A stretch of DNA of 54,043 nucleotides, taken from CAZUSP01 sp964623505 (GTDB lineage: Bacteria; Patescibacteriota; Minisyncoccia; Minisyncoccales; UBA1441). The position numbers and the translations under genes were made by a program. Shown piece by piece: positions 25,758 to 34,029 of the stretch (the stretch's first letter is position 1; each line of letters begins with the position of its first letter). The DNA is taken from assembly GCA_964623505.1 (NCBI GenBank), contig CAZUSP010000001.1, positions 1 to 54,043 on the forward strand, in the 5' to 3' direction. The notes under the pieces were generated by a model. That model was given only the letters and a program-made list of their open reading frames with translations, ran no database searches and had not been told where the DNA came from.

Positions 25758-26486
25758 ATGCCTAAAAAAATGATTATTTTAACAGTATCAATATTGGGGT
25801 TGGTTTTAGTTTTGGCTGGGACTTTATTTTTTAAAGAAGAACCGGTTAATTCTTTTCCGGACCAAAATTTTCCTCAAAAGGGAGAAGAGATAATTCTTCC
25901 TCAACCAAGGCTTGAAAGCGATACCTCAATCGAAGAGACGCTTTTGAAAAGAAGGAGCATAAGAGAATATAAAAATGAGTCCTTAAATTTACAAGAGATT
26001 TCCCAACTCTTGTGGGCGGCTCAGGGAGTTACTGCTTCGGCCCAGGGCGGCAGAACGGTGCCATCGGCGGGCGCTACTTACCCACTTGAGGTTTATCTCG
26101 TTGTCGGGGACGTAAAGAATCTTCCGGCTGGGGTTTATAGGTATCAACCAGAGGAACATCGGCTGGTGCGAACTTTAGAGGGAGACAAAAGGGCAGAACT
26201 GGGTCGTGCAGCACTCGGGCAAGCGTGGGTCGGGGAAGGTGCAGTTAGCATAGTCATCGCCGCAGTCTATGAACGAACAACTGGACGGTATGGGGATAGG
26301 GGTATACAATACGTGCACATGGAAGTAGGACATGCCGGTCAAAATATACACCTGCAAGCGGTTTCGCTGAATCTCGGAACCGTAGTTGTTGGAGCATTTC
26401 ACGATGCAGAAGTGAAAAAGATATTGAATTTACCAGATGATGAGCATCCGTTGTATATAATGCCGGTGGGAAAAATCCAAAAATAA
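25758..26486 (+). CDS. SagB-type nitroreductase-fold oxidoreductase, membrane-anchored
   Basis: 242 residues from the ATG at 25758. An N-terminal helix (IILTVSILGLVLVLAGTLFF) anchors it, then the FMN-dependent fold: RRSIREYKNESLNLQEISQL, LLWAAQGVTA, RTVPSAGATYPLEVYLV, AAVYERTTGRYGDRG and YVHMEVGHAGQNIHLQA. This is the SagB-type dehydrogenase pattern, best known for azoline oxidation in peptide natural products. No cyclodehydratase partner or precursor peptide is nearby, so the substrate is unknown. Confidence 0.85.
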   Translation: MPKKMIILTVSILGLVLVLAGTLFFKEEPVNSFPDQNFPQKGEEIILPQPRLESDTSIEETLLKRRSIREYKNESLNLQEISQLLWAAQGVTASAQGGRTVPSAGATYPLEVYLVVGDVKNLPAGVYRYQPEEHRLVRTLEGDKRAELGRAALGQAWVGEGAVSIVIAAVYERTTGRYGDRGIQYVHMEVGHAGQNIHLQAVSLNLGTVVVGAFHDAEVKKILNLPDDEHPLYIMPVGKIQK

Positions 26487-26519
26487 GAACCTGCTTTTCA
26501 GAACCACCGTTTACTAAAA

Positions 26520-27332
26520 ATGAATAAAATAATATTGATAATATTATTACTGGGAGTTTTGGGCTTGGGATATTATATGGTGATTTTTGAGCCAAATAAT
26601 ATTCAGATTAAAAGGCAGATTATTGCTCTAGAAAATTTACCCCAATCTTTTGATGGGGTAAAAATTGTTCAACTTTCCGACTTTCATTCTTATTGGTTTG
26701 GCCGTCGAGAAAAAAAAGTTTTAGAAATGCTGGAAGAAATTTCTCCTGATTTTGTTTTTATCACTGGAGATTTTATTGATCCGGTAACGAAAATAATCAG
26801 AAGAGTAGATTCAGCAGCCAAGTTTTGGGCCCATTTGGGAAATAGATATGAAAACCGGATTTTTGGAGTTTTGGGCAATCATGATACCAGCCAAGTTAAA
26901 AATTTGTTAGAAAGAGGTGGAATCGTTGTTTTAAATAATGAAGACACAAAACTGTGGCTTGACAATGATTTTATTTATTTAATCGGAGTCGATGACTCTT
27001 TTACCGATCGTGATGATTTGACAAAGGCAATAGAAAAAGTGGAGGCAGGGGCACCAAAGATATTATTGGCTCATGCCGGAGAAATAATTGACGAGGCGGT
27101 AAAAGAAAAAATAGATCTAGTTTTAGTTGGCCATACTCATGGCGGTCAAGTTAATCTTCCGATTTTGGGAAGGTTAATTCAACCTCTTTCAGAATACGGC
27201 CGGAGATATATGAGCGGACTTTTTAAGATAGAATCTACCTATTTATATGTTAATCGAGGCATCGGCACTTCGGTAATCCCAGTCAGATTTAATTGTCCAC
27301 CAGAAATTACTTTAATTGAATTACGAAAATAA
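26520..27332 (+). CDS. Calcineurin-like metallophosphoesterase (YkuE/YaeI type)
   Basis: 270 residues. An N-terminal helix precedes the two-metal site motifs in order: LSDFHS, GDFIDP, GNHDT, LLAHAGE and GHTHGGQVNLP. Members act on phosphodiesters or lipid A-like UDP-sugars at the membrane; the exact substrate is not clear. It lies 33 bases after the SagB-like gene and is probably co-transcribed. AT-rich. Confidence 0.9.
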   Translation: MNKIILIILLLGVLGLGYYMVIFEPNNIQIKRQIIALENLPQSFDGVKIVQLSDFHSYWFGRREKKVLEMLEEISPDFVFITGDFIDPVTKIIRRVDSAAKFWAHLGNRYENRIFGVLGNHDTSQVKNLLERGGIVVLNNEDTKLWLDNDFIYLIGVDDSFTDRDDLTKAIEKVEAGAPKILLAHAGEIIDEAVKEKIDLVLVGHTHGGQVNLPILGRLIQPLSEYGRRYMSGLFKIESTYLYVNRGIGTSVIPVRFNCPPEITLIELRK

Positions 27333-27509
27333 AAATTGAAGCCCCAGAGGACCCTATTTCATTCAAATTGAATCACAAAGAGTTTTTGATAGAATTAAAA
27401 AATGGTTGAGTCCGCTGTTTCAACAAATATTTGGAGGCTCAACCTCGGCAAGATCATTAATTCTTTTTGCAATCAAGTCAATCAATTTATAGATTTTTAA
27501 TTAAAAAAT

Positions 27510-28421
27510 ATGTTTCGTAGTCCCGAACAATTTAACTTAAACAGACAAGATCAGGAATCTAGAAAAGAGGATGTAGAAATACACGAATTAGGCCCTAATC
27601 GTGTCAAGATTATTTATGGAGGAGAAGAGCGCGCGTTTGATTCAGATTTTTTTGACCTATCAGAAGAAAAAAATTTAAAAAGAATAGAAAGCATTGAAAT
27701 AGAAACTTCGGGAGGAAAAATTAATTTAGCGGAAGAATTGCCGCCGGGGTGGAAGATTTTTCAGACTAAGGGAGCGGGCAAAACAAATTTTATGGCTGCA
27801 GATCCGTTTAATAGATACATCATCATTCCGGAATTTTTTCGCGTCAAGAAAGCGGAACGATGGATAGACGATAAAAAGGATATTCCTCCGGAATATGAGT
27901 ATTATGAGAATGAAGAGGGCGGCCGTCGTTTATTTCCTTTTGGATTGATGATTGAGTGGAAAAACAGAAAGACTTTTTCAAAATCAGAAGATTTTATCCG
28001 ATTTTTACACGAAGTGGGTCATTCCCATCAATACTTGCTAGGACAAGGATTAAAGATAAGACATCTTGCAAAAGAGCGTGAAAAAAAGGGTTTGCCACCT
28101 ATTCAATCATTCAAAGAAGCTGAAGATTATCATCAGCAGGTAATAGCAGTTGAAAGAGGGGCCTGGGCATTTGCGTTAAGAGAATATCGAAGACTAAAAG
28201 AACGGGGCATAGATCTTTTGCCCGAAGTTGAAAGCAATGAGGATGTTTTAAAAATAGTAAAAGAATCTTTAGAGAATTATTTAGAATATACTAAGGAATA
28301 TTATAAAGGATTACCGAATATTACAAAAAGGGAATGGAAGCAAAAAAGGAAAACAACAGATAACATTGTAACGGCAATCTTAGAAAAGCTCCGCCATATT
28401 ATTTATCCGACTAATCAATAA
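27510..28421 (+). CDS. HExxH metallopeptidase-like protein of unknown family
   Basis: 303 residues with no signal peptide. HEVGH at residues 167-171 within FLHEVGHSHQYLLGQG, followed about 45 residues later by AVERGAWAFALREY, where the Glu could be the third ligand in a gluzincin-like site. The N-terminal 100 residues and the charged C-terminus match nothing I know. Possibly a cytoplasmic protease. Same AT-rich composition as its neighbours; no partner is evident. Confidence 0.6.
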   Translation: MFRSPEQFNLNRQDQESRKEDVEIHELGPNRVKIIYGGEERAFDSDFFDLSEEKNLKRIESIEIETSGGKINLAEELPPGWKIFQTKGAGKTNFMAADPFNRYIIIPEFFRVKKAERWIDDKKDIPPEYEYYENEEGGRRLFPFGLMIEWKNRKTFSKSEDFIRFLHEVGHSHQYLLGQGLKIRHLAKEREKKGLPPIQSFKEAEDYHQQVIAVERGAWAFALREYRRLKERGIDLLPEVESNEDVLKIVKESLENYLEYTKEYYKGLPNITKREWKQKRKTTDNIVTAILEKLRHIIYPTNQ

Positions 28422-28436
28422 AATTGTAGATGAAAA

Positions 28437-28616
28437 CAGTTTTTGGCCCGGTTGTTTTTGGCTCCAATCCTTCTTTGCTGTAATTGTGATACAAAGAAAT
28501 CCATCTTTCTAGCGTTCTTTTCCCACAGGGACAGACCTTCGCATCAACCAGCTTTATTTCTTTGTTGCGGATTGAGAGAACCCATCCAATCTTTCTTCTT
28601 TGATTGTTTTAGACAT
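28437..28616 (-). pseudogene. Remnant of an IS481/rve-type integrase N-terminus
   Basis: From the ATG at 28616 the frame reads MSKTIKEERLDG and stops early; shifting frame gives WVLSIRNKEIKLVD, then KRTLERWISLYHNYSKEGLE, the HTH region at the start of IS481-type transposases. The DDE domain is absent. It marks the right end of the AT-rich block; the rest of 28422-28689 shows nothing else. Confidence 0.6.
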
Positions 28617-28689
28617 ATTTACACACAATTAAGGAATTTTACCATCCCCAGGAAAACTGCCAGATGTCTATGGATGCTACCTAATTCTC

Positions 28690-28716
28690 TTGACAAATAT
28701 ATAAAAGTGTTATAAT
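28690..28716 (+). promoter_or_regulatory. Promoter of the 28758 lipoprotein gene
   Basis: TTGACA at 28690-28695, 15-bp spacer, TATAAT at 28711-28716. The short spacer is slightly unusual. Confidence 0.65.
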
Positions 28717-28757
28717 AAATACATCTTCGTTGTTGAAAAGAAGTAAAGGAGGCCGAA

Positions 28758-29846
28758 GTGAGACTGCTCATGGTGCTGTTCGGTTTGTTGGTTTTGGTGA
28801 CGCTGGCGGGGTGCAGCCCCAATCGTCACCAAGTGGTCCTTGGGATGGAGCCTCCGGCTCCTCCTGAGGAGACAGCAGTGGCTCGTCATTCTGTGACAGC
28901 CACTTCTGCGGGCGCTGATCATACCTACGGGATTGCTGGCTGGTACCTAGTCTCGGCTCCTATGGGGGTCGGAGCCAGCGCTTACGGTGTTTCAGCGGTT
29001 TGGCGCTGGAACTCAGGGAGTTCCAGGTATGAGAAGTTTGAGTACCTGGAACCAGGTCGTGGATACTGGGTCAGGCTGAATCCGGCCCATCGGGTGCAGG
29101 TCAGCGGCTCGCAGGAGATCTGGGAGCCATTGTCGGCTGGATGGAACATGATCAGCATCAGCAGGGGGGTGTCTTCACGAGCCGGGTTGCGCTTTGAAAG
29201 CGCGGGCGTAGTGAAGAACTACGCCGAAGCTGTCGCAGCTGGTTGGATCCGGCCGACAATCTGGGGGTATCAGGCCAGCGAAGGAAACCAGTACCACGGG
29301 GCAGAAGCTCTAAGTCCCTGGTATGGGTACTTCCTTTTCGCCAATCGGAATCTGATATTCCTTGGAAGCGGTGGAGCAGCCGGTGTACCAGATCCGGTGC
29401 CCGGTCCAACACCGGACCCAGTGCCAGTTCGGACCATCTCCAGGCTCGAAGCCATGAGATTGGCAGCGGTTGGGATAGATGTCGGGATACAGAACATCTC
29501 CATACTGGAGATGTATGACATCTATTCTCGAGAAACGGTCAACCGCTGGGTGGAGGAGTACCGCGCCGCGAATCCGCCTCCGGCGTGGCCGGATCCGGCA
29601 AGCGCTTATGAGGAGAGCTTCTCCTCGTGGGTGCGGCAGCGATGCCATCGGGCAGCTGTCGGATCGGCTGTTCTTTGGCCGCCTCAAGCGGCCATCGGAC
29701 ATGGATACACGGCTCATCAGAGGCCTTGGGTGTACGTCATTATCCTCTCCGGCCAGCAGGGGCTGGAAAGATGGTTGATTGATATCCGCCGGGGGCTTGC
29801 CTTCCGGTGGGATGAGGTCCTGAAGGGAGCCTGGGTCAAGATGTGA
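28758..29846 (+). CDS. Lipoprotein with two GWN/YWV-type repeats
   Basis: 362 residues. The GTG at 28758 is placed 7 bases after a strong AAAGGAGG. A signal peptide ends in a lipobox (LAGC, Cys 20), so the protein is lipid-anchored outside the cell. Two similar units follow (GWYLVSAPMGV ... PGRGYWVRL and GWNMISISRG ... WYGYFLF), a pattern seen in surface proteins of diverse bacteria. A Pro-rich linker (PDPVPGPTPDPVPV) leads to a C-terminal region that is not recognised. GC-rich, own promoter and terminator. Confidence 0.8.
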   Translation: MRLLMVLFGLLVLVTLAGCSPNRHQVVLGMEPPAPPEETAVARHSVTATSAGADHTYGIAGWYLVSAPMGVGASAYGVSAVWRWNSGSSRYEKFEYLEPGRGYWVRLNPAHRVQVSGSQEIWEPLSAGWNMISISRGVSSRAGLRFESAGVVKNYAEAVAAGWIRPTIWGYQASEGNQYHGAEALSPWYGYFLFANRNLIFLGSGGAAGVPDPVPGPTPDPVPVRTISRLEAMRLAAVGIDVGIQNISILEMYDIYSRETVNRWVEEYRAANPPPAWPDPASAYEESFSSWVRQRCHRAAVGSAVLWPPQAAIGHGYTAHQRPWVYVIILSGQQGLERWLIDIRRGLAFRWDEVLKGAWVKM

Positions 29847-29865
29847 CCCTGGGCTCCAGTAGTGG

Positions 29866-29917
29866 GGTCGGCGTCGTATTGCACAGTGTGCTTACGCGAT
29901 GCCGACCTTTTTCTTTT
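29866..29917 (+). terminator. Intrinsic terminator after the 28758 gene
   Basis: 11-bp stem GGTCGGCGTCG / CGATGCCGACC (29866-29876 with 29897-29907), one wobble, followed by TTTTTCTTTT. Confidence 0.85.
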
Positions 29918-29986
29918 AACCACTATTTACAAATAAGTCATAATGTGACATAGTATAATCACTCTACCACTAAGGAGGGTGGTAAT

Positions 29987-30760
29987 ATGCTATTGAAAAA
30001 ACTGGTTCTACTGGCTCTGGGGGCCGTGATGGCGATAGTCCTGACCGGCTGTGGTCTGGATCTGCGTGATCCAATTCCGGCGCTGGGATACAGTCCGGCC
30101 AATCCCTTGGCTGGCCAGCTAGTGGTGTTCTCCGGCCAGGGATCCCGGTCTCTTAACCCTAACGGGAGAATTAAGCAGTACGAGTGGTTCGTTAATGGCC
30201 ACTTCCTTGGAAGTGACCAGAACCTATCGTGCCGGTTTATCCAAGAGGGGAGCTACACGGTTTTCCTCCGGGTGACCGACAACTGGGGTCGGATCGGGGA
30301 AGCCTGGGCAACCGTTGTTGTCCGGCTAGCCCAGATCAGATTGACCGACTCGGCAACAGTTGTCGGCGGGATGGCCGAGATTGCGCTGATGGTCACCCCC
30401 GGAGTGACCGAGATCATCATCGGCCAGTCTATTTGGCCAAGCGGCTTGATTCCAGAGCCGTTAGCGATCACCTGGGATCCAGATCGGCTCTGGTTTGCCA
30501 GCGTCATTTCAGCCGACAACTGGGAAATTCGTGCCAAGTTGTCGACGGGTAATGTACAACTTCATGCTCGCCGCCGTCTTGGAACTATGGGGGCAGCCGG
30601 TTTGGTGTCCGAAACGGAAGGTGAGGCGGTGGCTGTCTTCCGTTTTCGGGCTTTGATCCCAGGGCTAGCGACCGTTGAGATCAAGTCGGCAGTTCTCAGG
30701 GACAAATGGGGTGAAGAGCTGCCGAGGGAAGTTAGGGACGGATTCATCGATGTTCGATGA
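29987..30760 (+). CDS. Lipoprotein with PKD-like and cohesin-like domains
   Basis: 257 residues. TAAGGAGGG lies 6 bases before the ATG and a TATAAT at 29954-29959. Lipobox LTGC (Cys 22). Residues 35-110 look like a PKD or Ig-like domain (SGQGSRSL ... KQYEWFVNG ... GSYTVFLRVTDNWG). Residues 115-255 resemble a cohesin-type beta sandwich (ITWDPDRLWF, EGEAVAVFRFRALIPG, LRDKWG). Probably a surface adhesion or scaffold protein. It shares architecture with the gene before it; the two may be a functional pair. Confidence 0.75.
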   Translation: MLLKKLVLLALGAVMAIVLTGCGLDLRDPIPALGYSPANPLAGQLVVFSGQGSRSLNPNGRIKQYEWFVNGHFLGSDQNLSCRFIQEGSYTVFLRVTDNWGRIGEAWATVVVRLAQIRLTDSATVVGGMAEIALMVTPGVTEIIIGQSIWPSGLIPEPLAITWDPDRLWFASVISADNWEIRAKLSTGNVQLHARRRLGTMGAAGLVSETEGEAVAVFRFRALIPGLATVEIKSAVLRDKWGEELPREVRDGFIDVR

Positions 30761-30765
30761 CCGGT

Positions 30766-30810
30766 GGGCCGGGCGAGAGAACGTACTCTTGCCCGGCCCT
30801 ATTTCTTATA
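30766..30810 (+). terminator. Intrinsic terminator after the 29987 gene
   Basis: 14-bp stem from GGGCCGGGCGAGAG and CTCTTGCCCGGCCC with one wobble (30766-30799), then TATTTCTTAT. Confidence 0.8.
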
Positions 30811-30844
30811 GTAAACTAAAGAAAGTAATTAACTAAAATTAAAA

Positions 30845-31041
30845 ATGAAATTCACGATCTGGGTTGACCGCAAAATCAAGAATTTTGGCTGGGTTGATAT
30901 CGCCTTTATCAAAATGAGCGTTCTTTTTTCACCCTGATGATAGTTAAGTTCTGGCCGGAGATTCTGTCCTTAAGCTGGGGTTGGTATGCCGGAGCTTGTG
31001 TTGTTTTGGCCATTAGGCCGCTGACCAAAGCTTTTGCTTGA
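30845..31041 (+). pseudogene. Small two-helix membrane protein with a frameshift in a T run
   Basis: From the ATG at 30845 the frame reads MKFTIWVDRKIKNFGWVDIA and ends early. Adding one T to the T6 run at 30924-30929 joins it to ILSLSWGWYAGACVVLAIRP, ending at 31041, to give a coherent 65-residue protein with two membrane helices. Either a real frameshift or an assembly/sequencing error in a homopolymer. Confidence 0.55.
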
Positions 31042-31132
31042 TATTGTCTGTTGTTTTTTGCCATATTTGGGTTATAATTAGCAATGTTCAGGTTATCGTA
31101 ACATTGCTAAAATTAAGGTTATTAAAATATTT

Positions 31133-31690
31133 ATGAAAGTCACTTTTGATAGTTTCAAAACTAGAGTCAAGAGGATCCCTTCTTCGACCGTATTGGTTCT
31201 GGTCTTGTTGCTGGTGGCTGTAGCCGGAGTAATTGTGGTTCGAAACTACAACTTTCAGGGCATGATGGCCAGTGTTTCTCAAAGGGTCGGAGAAATAGAG
31301 ACGGCCATCTTTCCTCGCAATGATGTTTCAAGGCAGCTGGCCCTGGAAGAAGATCCGGAAAACCCGGCTGAAGTTTTTCCGGTTCAAGAGGCAGAACGGG
31401 GCAGTTATCGAGAAAAGGCCCAACCGGGGGATGGTTTGACCCATTTAGCTCGTCGTGCTGTCTCTTCCTACTTAAGGGAAAAGGGCCAAACCTTATCAGC
31501 CGAACAAAGAATTTATGCCGAGGATTATATCCAGAAAAGAATTCCGGGCGGAAGCCGCTGGCTTGAGATTGGAGAAGAAGTGGAAATATCTTGGGAGTTG
31601 GTAGGCGAGGGCATCCAAAGAGCGGAACAGCTTGGCCAGTCAGAGATTGCCAATCTCCAGATATATGCGGCCGGGGTAGTTTTTCCCTGA
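31133..31690 (+). CDS. Membrane-anchored protein of unknown function
   Basis: 185 residues. A basic N-terminus and one helix (VLVLVLLLVAVAGVIVV, residues 20-36) put the rest outside. The exported region has a LysM-like rhythm (YREKAQPGDGLTHLARRAV ... LEIGEEVEISWEL), but I cannot confirm a LysM domain. It stands alone between the small membrane gene and a HAD hydrolase. A -10-like TATAAT lies about 60 bases upstream. Confidence 0.6.
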   Translation: MKVTFDSFKTRVKRIPSSTVLVLVLLLVAVAGVIVVRNYNFQGMMASVSQRVGEIETAIFPRNDVSRQLALEEDPENPAEVFPVQEAERGSYREKAQPGDGLTHLARRAVSSYLREKGQTLSAEQRIYAEDYIQKRIPGGSRWLEIGEEVEISWELVGEGIQRAEQLGQSEIANLQIYAAGVVFP

Positions 31691-31742
31691 TTTATGCATC
31701 TTTTCAAGGAGGAGCCCGAGTTTTTGTTTAAGTTATTTATTC

Positions 31743-31784
31743 TCCGGACATAATCGGACATTGTCCGCAAATGTCCCGTTGTCC
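31743..31784. promoter_or_regulatory. GGACAT-type repeat cluster upstream of the HAD gene
   Basis: Within 42 bp: CCGGACAT, CGGACATTGTCCG (near-palindrome GGACATTGTCC at 31756-31766) and AAATGTCC. The same words recur at 48157-48318 around the HTH and sigma genes. Likely a protein-binding site set. Confidence 0.5.
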
Positions 31785-31801
31785 TTAATGAAAGATACTT
31801 T

Positions 31802-32440
31802 GTGGTCAAAAAATTCGTTTTGTTTGATTTTGATGGAGTGATTGCCGATTCCCTTGGAACGGTTTTAAGCGTCCATCAAGACCTGTTGCCGGGCTTAAAG
31901 CCGGAAAAATATCTCAAAGCGCTGGAAGGCAATATTAATGACTGGGACTGGAAAAAGGATCTTGATCCAGATGCTGACTTTAAAGATGTGAATTTTTTTG
32001 ATCATTATATTCCCAGGATGAAGAGAGAGGTAGTAATATTCAAAGGTATGGATCGAGTGGTCCAAAGTTTATCTGAAAATTACAATCTGGTGATTATTTC
32101 ATCAAGCCTAAGTGAAATAATCGCTGAATTTCTAGAGAAGAACAAGATTAGAGATTGTTTTCTGAAGATCATGGGGAGCGATATTGATCCCAGCAAGGTG
32201 AAAAAGATAAAGATGGTATTCCGGGAATATAATATTGGGCCCGACCAGTGTGTTTTTATTACCGACACTTTGGGAGACGCAAGGGAAGCCAATCAGGTGC
32301 AGGTTGGAGTAATCGGGGTGGGCTGGGGCTTTCACTCTAAGGAAATACTGGCCCAAGAAACATGCTTTCGGATGGTTGATCGCCCGGAAGAAATCCGGTC
32401 GGCGGTCTCGGATTACTTTGCGCTTGACTTTATTAAATAA
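31802..32440 (+). CDS. HAD-superfamily hydrolase
   Basis: 212 residues from a GTG. Motif I is LFDFDGVIADS, motif II the Ser-rich strand LVIISSSLSE, the Lys motif lies in SKVKKIKMV and motif IV is FITDTLGDAREA. The sub-group resembles phosphoglycolate phosphatase. Substrate cannot be told. The start is preceded by a cluster of GGACAT-type repeats that might be an operator. Confidence 0.88.
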   Translation: MVKKFVLFDFDGVIADSLGTVLSVHQDLLPGLKPEKYLKALEGNINDWDWKKDLDPDADFKDVNFFDHYIPRMKREVVIFKGMDRVVQSLSENYNLVIISSSLSEIIAEFLEKNKIRDCFLKIMGSDIDPSKVKKIKMVFREYNIGPDQCVFITDTLGDAREANQVQVGVIGVGWGFHSKEILAQETCFRMVDRPEEIRSAVSDYFALDFIK

Positions 32441-32555
32441 TAAAGCATACTTGGCTCGTGGCTTCGTTTTTTTTATCGGAAATAGAATCAATGCGCACGG
32501 GTTATTCTATGGGACGAATCGAAAAGCGGGGTCGTCTGTCTTAAGTTAATTATTT

Positions 32556-32825
32556 ATGTCAAAAAAACTTTTTGTCGGAAGCCTTGATTGGAACACGACT
32601 GAAGATGAGCTCAAGACTCTCTTCGCCGGTATCGGTGAAGTTGAAGAGGCAATCATCATCAGTGATCATTCTGGCCGATCCAAGGGCTTCGGCTTTGTGA
32701 CCTACCGCAAGGAAGAGGATGCCGAAAAGGCGATTACCGAACTCAACGGTCACCAGTTGGGCAAGCGCACCATTACGGTCAGCGAGGCGCGACCCCTCAA
32801 GCCGCGAGAAGATCGCAGCTACTGA
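32556..32825 (+). CDS. RRM-domain RNA-binding protein
   Basis: 89 residues consisting of one RNA recognition motif: RNP2 is KLFVGSLDW and RNP1 is RSKGFGFVTY, with the last strand KRTITVSEARP and a short basic tail. Similar small RRM proteins in cyanobacteria and CPR bind RNA, in some cases under cold stress. Single gene followed by a strong terminator. Confidence 0.94.
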   Translation: MSKKLFVGSLDWNTTEDELKTLFAGIGEVEEAIIISDHSGRSKGFGFVTYRKEEDAEKAITELNGHQLGKRTITVSEARPLKPREDRSY

Positions 32826-32838
32826 TCAATCACGAGAA

Positions 32839-32873
32839 AAGAACGGAAGGTGCGCAATTCCGTTCTTTTTTGT
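32839..32873 (+). terminator. Intrinsic terminator after the RRM gene
   Basis: 10-bp perfect stem AAGAACGGAA / TTCCGTTCTT (32839-32848 with 32858-32867) running into TTTT. Confidence 0.85.
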
Positions 32874-32885
32874 TATAAAAAAAGA

Positions 32886-33164
32886 GGATCGCCGCACAGC
32901 GGGATCCTACAAGGAGAGGGGGGAGGGGGCATCGACTTCCTCCCCCTTTCTCTCCACGAACAGAGGGAGGTTGAGGCAAGAAGGCAGGCCCTCGGTTGTC
33001 ATGATATCCCATTTGCTTATTTTAGTCAAGGGCTTTTTTGTCTTTTTTGAGCTAACAAAAAAAGAGAGCCCTTGTGCACAGCACAGGGGCTACGAGAGGG
33101 TGGTGTCCAGGGGACGAGGGGCAATGCATCATGGGTGGTCTCGATAACGCCGTCCCCTGGACAC
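32886..33164. other. Multi-hairpin intergenic region, candidate structured RNA
   Basis: About 480 bp between the RRM gene and 33310 has no convincing gene but at least five hairpins. H1: AGGATC with GATCCT (32886-32908). H2: GGAGAGG... with ...TTTCTCTCC (32912-32955). H3: CAAGGGCT (33027-33034) with AGCCCTTG (33067-33074), through T-rich and A-rich inner arms. H4: AGCCCTTGTGC with GCACAGGGGCT (33067-33091). H5: a perfect 14-bp stem GTGTCCAGGGGACG / CGTCCCCTGGACAC (33103-33116 with 33151-33164). H3 and H4 use the same bases and cannot form together. Strand and function unknown. Confidence 0.55.
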
Positions 33165-33309
33165 AACTTAATTTTAGTATTTTATGTCTGAAAGTCAAGT
33201 TCCAGAGTGTAAAATTGGCGGCTTTGCATTAAAAATTTCCGCTAATCCTTGCTTAGTTGCGATGTTGTATGTTAGACTCAACTGGTTGACTTTAATTAAT
33301 AATTAAAAT

Positions 33310-34029
33310 ATGAGAAAAATATTTTTCTCTTTGTTTGCGGTTTTGCTTTTATCGATGCCTGGTTTCCAGGTCTCGGCTGTTGTTCCAGGTGATTTCGTTT
33401 TAGACCCAGAAGGCACAGAGTGGGCTGGCGAGCTCGAGGTGAATTATCCTTTTCCCGAGGATCGATCTTTTCGCGCGGATNNNNNNNNNNNNNNCATGAT
33501 GCCATCCCCCTCATATCAGCTTTCATCAACTGGTGTTCCGCCTTGGCTTTTAAGAGACGGCGAGGAGGTGGTCTGGGTATTTATCGTAGTTATGCTTTTG
33601 ATCTTGCTTGTTTTCCATATCTATTTTGCCCTGGCTTACTCGGCTCTGGCTCGGCGCACTAACACCAAACAGCCCTGGTTGGCCTGGATCCCAATAGCCA
33701 ACATCTATCTTCAGACCAGGATTGCCCAAATGCACTGGTGGCCAGTCCTGCTCTTCATTCCTTTGGCTCTACTCCCGCTGGGATTTCTACCCTCACTGAT
33801 GTTTATCTTAACGATCCTTTCTGTTATCACTTTGACTGTTTTTGGATTTTTCTGGCAGTACAGAATATTTAAGCGAGTTGGCTGCCCGGAGTGGTGGTCG
33901 CTTGCTTACATTATCGGCAGTTTTACCGGATTTATAATCTTTTGCATCTTCCTGGGCATGGCTGCCTGGCCGAAGAAGAAAAAAGCGGCGGCGACGCTGA
34001 TTCAGCAGGATAGATCTGATGTTGTTTAG
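33310..34029 (+). CDS. DUF5684-like membrane protein with signal peptide (contains an assembly gap)
   Basis: 239 residues. A cleavable signal peptide (IFFSLFAVLLLSMPGFQVSA), a short exported part, then four or so helices with the pattern KQPWLAWIPIANIYLQTRIA and VGCPEWWSLAYIIG seen in DUF5684 proteins. A run of 14 N (33481-33494) lies at about residues 58-62; the frame continues across it. Function unknown; often found next to secreted-protein genes. No operon partner. Confidence 0.7.
   Translation: MRKIFFSLFAVLLLSMPGFQVSAVVPGDFVLDPEGTEWAGELEVNYPFPEDRSFRADXXXXXMMPSPSYQLSSTGVPPWLLRDGEEVVWVFIVVMLLILLVFHIYFALAYSALARRTNTKQPWLAWIPIANIYLQTRIAQMHWWPVLLFIPLALLPLGFLPSLMFILTILSVITLTVFGFFWQYRIFKRVGCPEWWSLAYIIGSFTGFIIFCIFLGMAAWPKKKKAAATLIQQDRSDVV
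33481..33494. other. Assembly gap (14 N)
   Basis: Unresolved bases inside the DUF5684-like gene. A scaffold join, so the flanks need not be contiguous. Confidence 0.99.

Noticed and set aside
29158..29923. Overlapping frames on both strands within the 28758 lipoprotein gene
   Set aside because: GC-rich DNA gives long chance frames; only the 28758 frame has a ribosome site, lipobox and terminator.
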